NCBI GenBank assembly: GCA_007122815.1
Contig: SKSV01000231.1
Coordinates: forward strand, 1 to 8,680
DNA from: Trueperaceae bacterium
GTDB taxonomy: Bacteria > Deinococcota > Deinococci > Deinococcales > Trueperaceae
Reading direction: 5' to 3'
DNA length: 8,680 bases
The first letter of the stretch is position 1; the number at the start of each line of letters is the position of its first letter. Below, in pieces: positions 5,440-8,680 of this stretch. The position numbers and the translations under genes are program-made. The notes beneath the pieces are model-generated. The model ran no database searches, was not told where the DNA came from, and worked only from the letters and a program-made list of their open reading frames with translations.

Positions 5440-6483
5440 ATGAACTTGCCCCCGCCCGCTGCCTGCGTCGGCACCGACCAGAGCCCGAACGGGAAGACGC
5501 TCTCGCAACGCGTGCGCACCCTGGTGGCGGACCTGGATCGACTGGGGCCGCGACCGACCGGCACCGTGACACATGCTGCTGCCGGCGCCTTGCTCGAGCG
5601 GGCACTGTGGTCGGCCGAGGCCCTGCCGTACCGCGGTGAGACGATGCTGATCCCGCATCACAGCGGCGTGGCGAACCTCGTGGGCATGGTGCCGGGGCGA
5701 GACCGCCACCGCCGGCCCTTGGTACTAGCCACCCACTACGACGGTCCTGACGACTCTCACGGAGCCGGCGACAACGCTGCAGCCGTCGCGTTGGCGGTGG
5801 CGCTGTGCCCGCTGCTTCGCCAGCGTCGCCTGGAACGTACCGTGGTCATAGCCCTTCTCGACGCAGGCGACCCGGCCAGCGTGCCGGCGGCGGCGCGCGG
5901 TGCAGAGCTGTTCGTGCACGAGCAACGCAGGCACGACTTGAAGGCCGCGCTGGTCGTCGATCGCGTCGGCCACCGCACCGCCCCTTCGGTACCCCCCCTC
6001 CTGGTGGTGGGCGCCGAGTCCGACCCGCGCCTTCCCTCGGCGCTGGCGCAACTACACGAGGAAGGTCCCGAGGTCGCCCCCGTCAGGCGCAGCCTGTTGG
6101 AGCACGCCGCGGCTCTCGACGCCTTCCGCGACGGCGAGATCCCCGCGCTGTGGCTCACTGCCGGTCATGCACCACACCATCGAGGGCCCGACGACCGCCC
6201 CCACCACCTGGACGACGAGCTCCTGGCAGGCACTGCCCGACACGTCGTGACGCTGCTCGAGCGACTGTCCTGCACGCGACTACCGGCGCCGTCGGGCGAG
6301 CACGACGTGAGCTCGTACGAGCGTTCGGCTTGGGGCCGGTGGAGCGCCGAAGGCGCCCTGGACGACCGAGGCCATCAGCGACTGGTGCGCTCGGTCTTGC
6401 CGCGCCTCACTTTCAGGACACCGACATGTCGCCCTCACGTACCACCGGCTCGCCCCAACCCGAAAGCTCCGAGCGGTGAGTGA
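5440..6483 (+). CDS. M28-family zinc peptidase homologue with altered catalytic residues
   Basis: This 347-residue protein shows the M28 aminopeptidase pattern. Its N-terminal helix reads LVADLDRLGPRPTG, followed by a strand with VANLVGMVPG. The first metal ligand is His99 in LVLATHYDG, the bridging Asp111 is in GAGDNAAAVALAVAL, Asp174 is in VVDRVGH and the last His is 255 or 256 in PHHLDD. The usual catalytic Glu-Glu (FDGEE-type) is replaced by DAGD at 141-144. The general base is therefore Gly, and the metal-binding Glu is Asp or displaced. The protein may be a weak enzyme or a non-catalytic relative. No signal peptide or membrane helix is seen, so it is probably cytoplasmic. I chose the ATG at 5440 because homology begins after it. 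A GTG at 5380 would add 20 unconserved residues. Neither has a Shine-Dalgarno site. Its 3' end overlaps the ATPase gene. Confidence 0.75.
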   Translation: MNLPPPAACVGTDQSPNGKTLSQRVRTLVADLDRLGPRPTGTVTHAAAGALLERALWSAEALPYRGETMLIPHHSGVANLVGMVPGRDRHRRPLVLATHYDGPDDSHGAGDNAAAVALAVALCPLLRQRRLERTVVIALLDAGDPASVPAAARGAELFVHEQRRHDLKAALVVDRVGHRTAPSVPPLLVVGAESDPRLPSALAQLHEEGPEVAPVRRSLLEHAAALDAFRDGEIPALWLTAGHAPHHRGPDDRPHHLDDELLAGTARHVVTLLERLSCTRLPAPSGEHDVSSYERSAWGRWSAEGALDDRGHQRLVRSVLPRLTFRTPTCRPHVPPARPNPKAPSGE

Positions 6484-8680
6484 GCAAGATCACCTGGCGC
6501 TCTCGCGCCAGCCTGCGCAGCATCTCGCGGGCACGACCCGAGCGCACCTCGTCCCAATGCACGAACGGGTCGTCCAGCACCAAGGGCAGCGGGACGTCGC
6601 CTGAGACGAGATCTAGGACTGCCAGGCGCAAGGACAAGGCCAGCTGATCGCGCGTGCCCTGGGAGAGTTGCGCGGGCAGCGCCACGTCGCCCTCTGGCTC
6701 GATCACGCTCGCGGCGAAGGCCTCGTCCAGGGTCACGCGTCGCCGCGGCCGGTCCGAGAACGCGGCCAGGAAGCCTCCCGCGCTCTCCTCTAGGCGCGCT
6801 CCGTGGTCGGCGGTGTAGCTGCGCCAACTCGCTGCGAGCTCGGCGTGAGCGAGCGCCATGGCCTCGACCTCCTCGCGAACGGCGGCTGCGAGCGCGGCCT
6901 TCTCCCGACTAGCCTCCATCAGCGCCGCGGCGTTGACGGTCGAGGCTCCTTCCGCCGCTGCGACGTCACGCTGGGCCGACAGCAGTTCGGCGTGTGCTTC
7001 CCGCTCGCGCTCCGCCGCGACGCCCGCTAGCGCCTCCACCCTGGCGAAGGACCTGCTCACCGCGTCCATCCGCTCGAGCTCCTCCAGCCCTTCACCATCG
7101 GCAACCGCGTGCTCCAGATCGACCGGCGGCAGGTCGGGATGCCGGGAGACGATCGCGCGCCAGTCGGCCGCGGCGCCCTCAACTTCACCCTCGAGACCTT
7201 GCGTCCTCGCGCGCATCTCCTCGACGCTCCGAGCTCGACAACTGCGCAGGTGTGACCCCAGGTCACGTTCAGCTTGAGCTAGCCGCCGCTGGGCCTCACG
7301 CACGTCAGCGAGCCAATCGCTCGCGCGGGCGGCCTCGGGAACTCCAGGTGATGACACCTCACCCGACTCCGCCGAGCGCACGACCGGCGAGCGCTGCTCG
7401 AGCCGTCCGTAGTCGTCGGTCTCCTCCTCGCCGATCAACAGCTCACTGGCCGGCGCCTCGCCATCGCCGTGAGCGCCCGTAGTGTTCCACCATGCCCCCA
7501 CGGCCGCCTTCGCCCTGACGAGCCTTGACTCGGTCTCCTCGCGCTCTCGCGTGGCCGCGGCAGCCATGGCCGCAAGCGCCTCTCTCCAGGCGCGCTGCCG
7601 AGCGCGCTCGGCTTCCTCAGCAGCCTCCTGCCGTTCGCGTGCCAGCCGCTCGTCGTCGGCCCGAGCCGCGTCCGACTCCCATGCCTCCCAGGTCTCATCG
7701 GACAGACCGTCCAGCCAGCGCGCCACGGCACCTAGGGTGTAACCCGTCGGCGACGCTTCGGCACGCGTCACCAGAGCCATCAACCGCACGAGGTCTACGA
7801 GCGGACCGTCGCCAGCACGTACCGGCGCCTCCTCGAAACGCTCGGGATCGAGTCCGGCATCGTCGTCCACCAGGTCTCCGAGCAACGCCGAGAGCTCGCT
7901 GCGCGCAGCCCTCACGAGAGGCTTCAAGCGCATCCAGTCGAGATACGCCGCTTCCACGTCGCTCCCTTCGGGAAGAGCGCTCAGCACCGGCTCGACGGCG
8001 CGGAGGAAGTCCCGTCCCTCGCTCTCACAGGCCTCCAACTGCTGTTCGGCGCGCTCCAGCGCCGCGGCGTCGGACTGGACCTGCTCGTACTGCGCGTCGA
8101 AAGCCGAGCGCTGGCGCAGGCGCTGGCGCAGCTCGTCGTCGTCTCCGCTCAGGCCCGCCTCGGCCACCAGCCTGCGCGCGCGTGCGGTGCCGTCACCGAT
8201 CGGTAACGACACCCCTACCAGTCCGCCCGCGGCTCCGGCCCACCACATCGCGTGGGGAACCACCAGACCGAGCAGCGCCAGCACCTGAGGCACCGCCCAA
8301 CCTCCCGCCAGCGCGCCTGTCACGGCAGCAGCGATGCGCCAGGGCCGGGGGTCGCGCCGGCGTTCCAGAGCGCCGTCGAGCGCCTCCAGAGCACGGACCT
8401 GATCTGGCGTCAGCTCACGCACGCCGGCGAAGGCAGCGCGGTGGCGCTGGACGCGCTCGAGCAGGTCGTCGCGTCGCGAGCGCGCCGACTGCACCCGCTC
8501 CACGAGAGCCTGCTCGCGTTGACCGAAACCGCTGGCGAGGTCGAGCACCTCGTCGGGTAGGCGATCGAACACGGCGACCAAAGTGCCCAGGGCTGCGAAG
8601 AGACCCGCGCCGGAATCCGCGAACGATGGCCCAACCGCTAGTGGCGGGCCGTCGGGGCGCCCTGTCAGGCTCGTGGCGCC
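6413..8680 (-). CDS. YhaN/SbcC-like coiled-coil ABC ATPase, N-terminus outside window
   Basis: The minus-strand frame is open for 755 residues to the right edge. The TTG at 8581 is not a credible start, because the frame continues upstream without a stop through 33 more codons. The C-terminal head has the ABC signature LSQGT (6653-6667), Walker B LPLVLDDPFVHWDE around 6574 and the H-loop VILLTHR near 6478. This is the C-terminal half of a Rad50/SbcC/YhaN-type ATPase. The LDDPF form of Walker B and the missing zinc hook (no CxxC) favour YhaN. Two hydrophobic segments at 8201-8338 (AAAVTGALAGGWAVPQVLAL and MWWAGAAGGLVGVSLPIG) form a membrane-like hairpin inside the arm, a feature of YhaN proteins. 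Long Ala/Glu/Arg-rich coiled coils flank an acidic linker at about 7307-7492. YhaN usually pairs with a YhaO/SbcD-like nuclease, which would lie to the right. The likely role is DNA repair or processing. Confidence 0.85.
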   Translation of the reverse strand, partial: GATSLTGRPDGPPLAVGPSFADSGAGLFAALGTLVAVFDRLPDEVLDLASGFGQREQALVERVQSARSRRDDLLERVQRHRAAFAGVRELTPDQVRALEALDGALERRRDPRPWRIAAAVTGALAGGWAVPQVLALLGLVVPHAMWWAGAAGGLVGVSLPIGDGTARARRLVAEAGLSGDDDELRQRLRQRSAFDAQYEQVQSDAAALERAEQQLEACESEGRDFLRAVEPVLSALPEGSDVEAAYLDWMRLKPLVRAARSELSALLGDLVDDDAGLDPERFEEAPVRAGDGPLVDLVRLMALVTRAEASPTGYTLGAVARWLDGLSDETWEAWESDAARADDERLARERQEAAEEAERARQRAWREALAAMAAAATREREETESRLVRAKAAVGAWWNTTGAHGDGEAPASELLIGEEETDDYGRLEQRSPVVRSAESGEVSSPGVPEAARASDWLADVREAQRRLAQAERDLGSHLRSCRARSVEEMRARTQGLEGEVEGAAADWRAIVSRHPDLPPVDLEHAVADGEGLEELERMDAVSRSFARVEALAGVAAEREREAHAELLSAQRDVAAAEGASTVNAAALMEASREKAALAAAVREEVEAMALAHAELAASWRSYTADHGARLEESAGGFLAAFSDRPRRRVTLDEAFAASVIEPEGDVALPAQLSQGTRDQLALSLRLAVLDLVSGDVPLPLVLDDPFVHWDEVRSGRAREMLRRLARERQVILLTHRSELSGWGEPVVREGDMSVS

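Noticed and set aside
5288..5605. N-terminal extension of the OsmC reading frame up to 5605
   Set aside because: The extension has no OsmC similarity, overlaps the M28-like gene and the divergent gap, and the ATG at 5287 has a good Shine-Dalgarno site.
8579..8581. TTG at 8581 as the start of the ATPase
   Set aside because: The frame is open upstream to the window edge, and the ATPase needs an N-terminal Walker A that is not in the visible part.
23..8643. CACTAGCGGT near the left end and its reverse complement near the right end, as possible terminal inverted repeats
   Set aside because: A 10-base match is expected many times in a window of this length. Both copies lie in coding sequence, and there is no transposase or target duplication.

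Overview
This is a GC-rich window (roughly two thirds G+C by eye) with dense genes and short intergenic gaps. It holds six protein-coding genes, two of them cut by the window edges. The best guess for the host is Deinococcota, of Truepera or Deinococcus type. The main reason is the large regulator, whose SARP-like N-terminus (RTLGRLVLEE, then FTRPKPLLLLTYLALEG and HLAELFWP) looks like a paralogous family I associate with that phylum. Two candidate leaderless promoters, which are common there, fit the same picture. The assignment is an inference and could be wrong at phylum level.

Layout, left to right. Positions 1-352 (minus) hold the N-terminal part of a multi-pass membrane protein, probably an MFS transporter. 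It diverges across a 113-bp gap from a 1016-residue SARP/AfsR-like regulator on the plus strand (466-3516), built from a winged helix, BTAD, STAND NTPase and TPR repeats. Both divergent genes have a -10-like hexamer exactly 9 bases before the start codon, and the regulator's -10 lies inside an inverted repeat. At 3517-3578 the regulator converges with a three-gene minus-strand operon. In transcription order this is an OsmC-family protein (5287-4700), a 99-residue NIPSNAP/ABM-like small protein (4703-4404, with an ATGA overlap) and an ArsM-like SAM methyltransferase (4349-3579) lacking two of the three arsenic-binding cysteines. A perfect 14-bp hairpin sits at the convergent junction.

Across a 152-bp gap, a plus-strand M28-type metallopeptidase homologue with a damaged catalytic Glu pair (5440-6483) diverges from the operon. 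That gap contains a heptamer direct repeat with a 4-bp spacer, which is the geometry of SARP operators. The peptidase gene runs tail-to-tail into, and overlaps by 71 bp, a minus-strand YhaN/SbcC-like coiled-coil ATPase (6413 to beyond 8680). The visible part of that ATPase has the ABC signature, Walker B and H-loop, while its N-terminal Walker A lies outside the window.

The most coherent unit is the OsmC / small dimeric-barrel / methyltransferase operon. It looks like thiol or oxidant chemistry coupled to methylation, but its substrate cannot be read from sequence. The large regulator is a plausible controller of the neighbouring transporter and perhaps of the operon. I found no tRNA, rRNA, CRISPR array, insertion sequence or att site.
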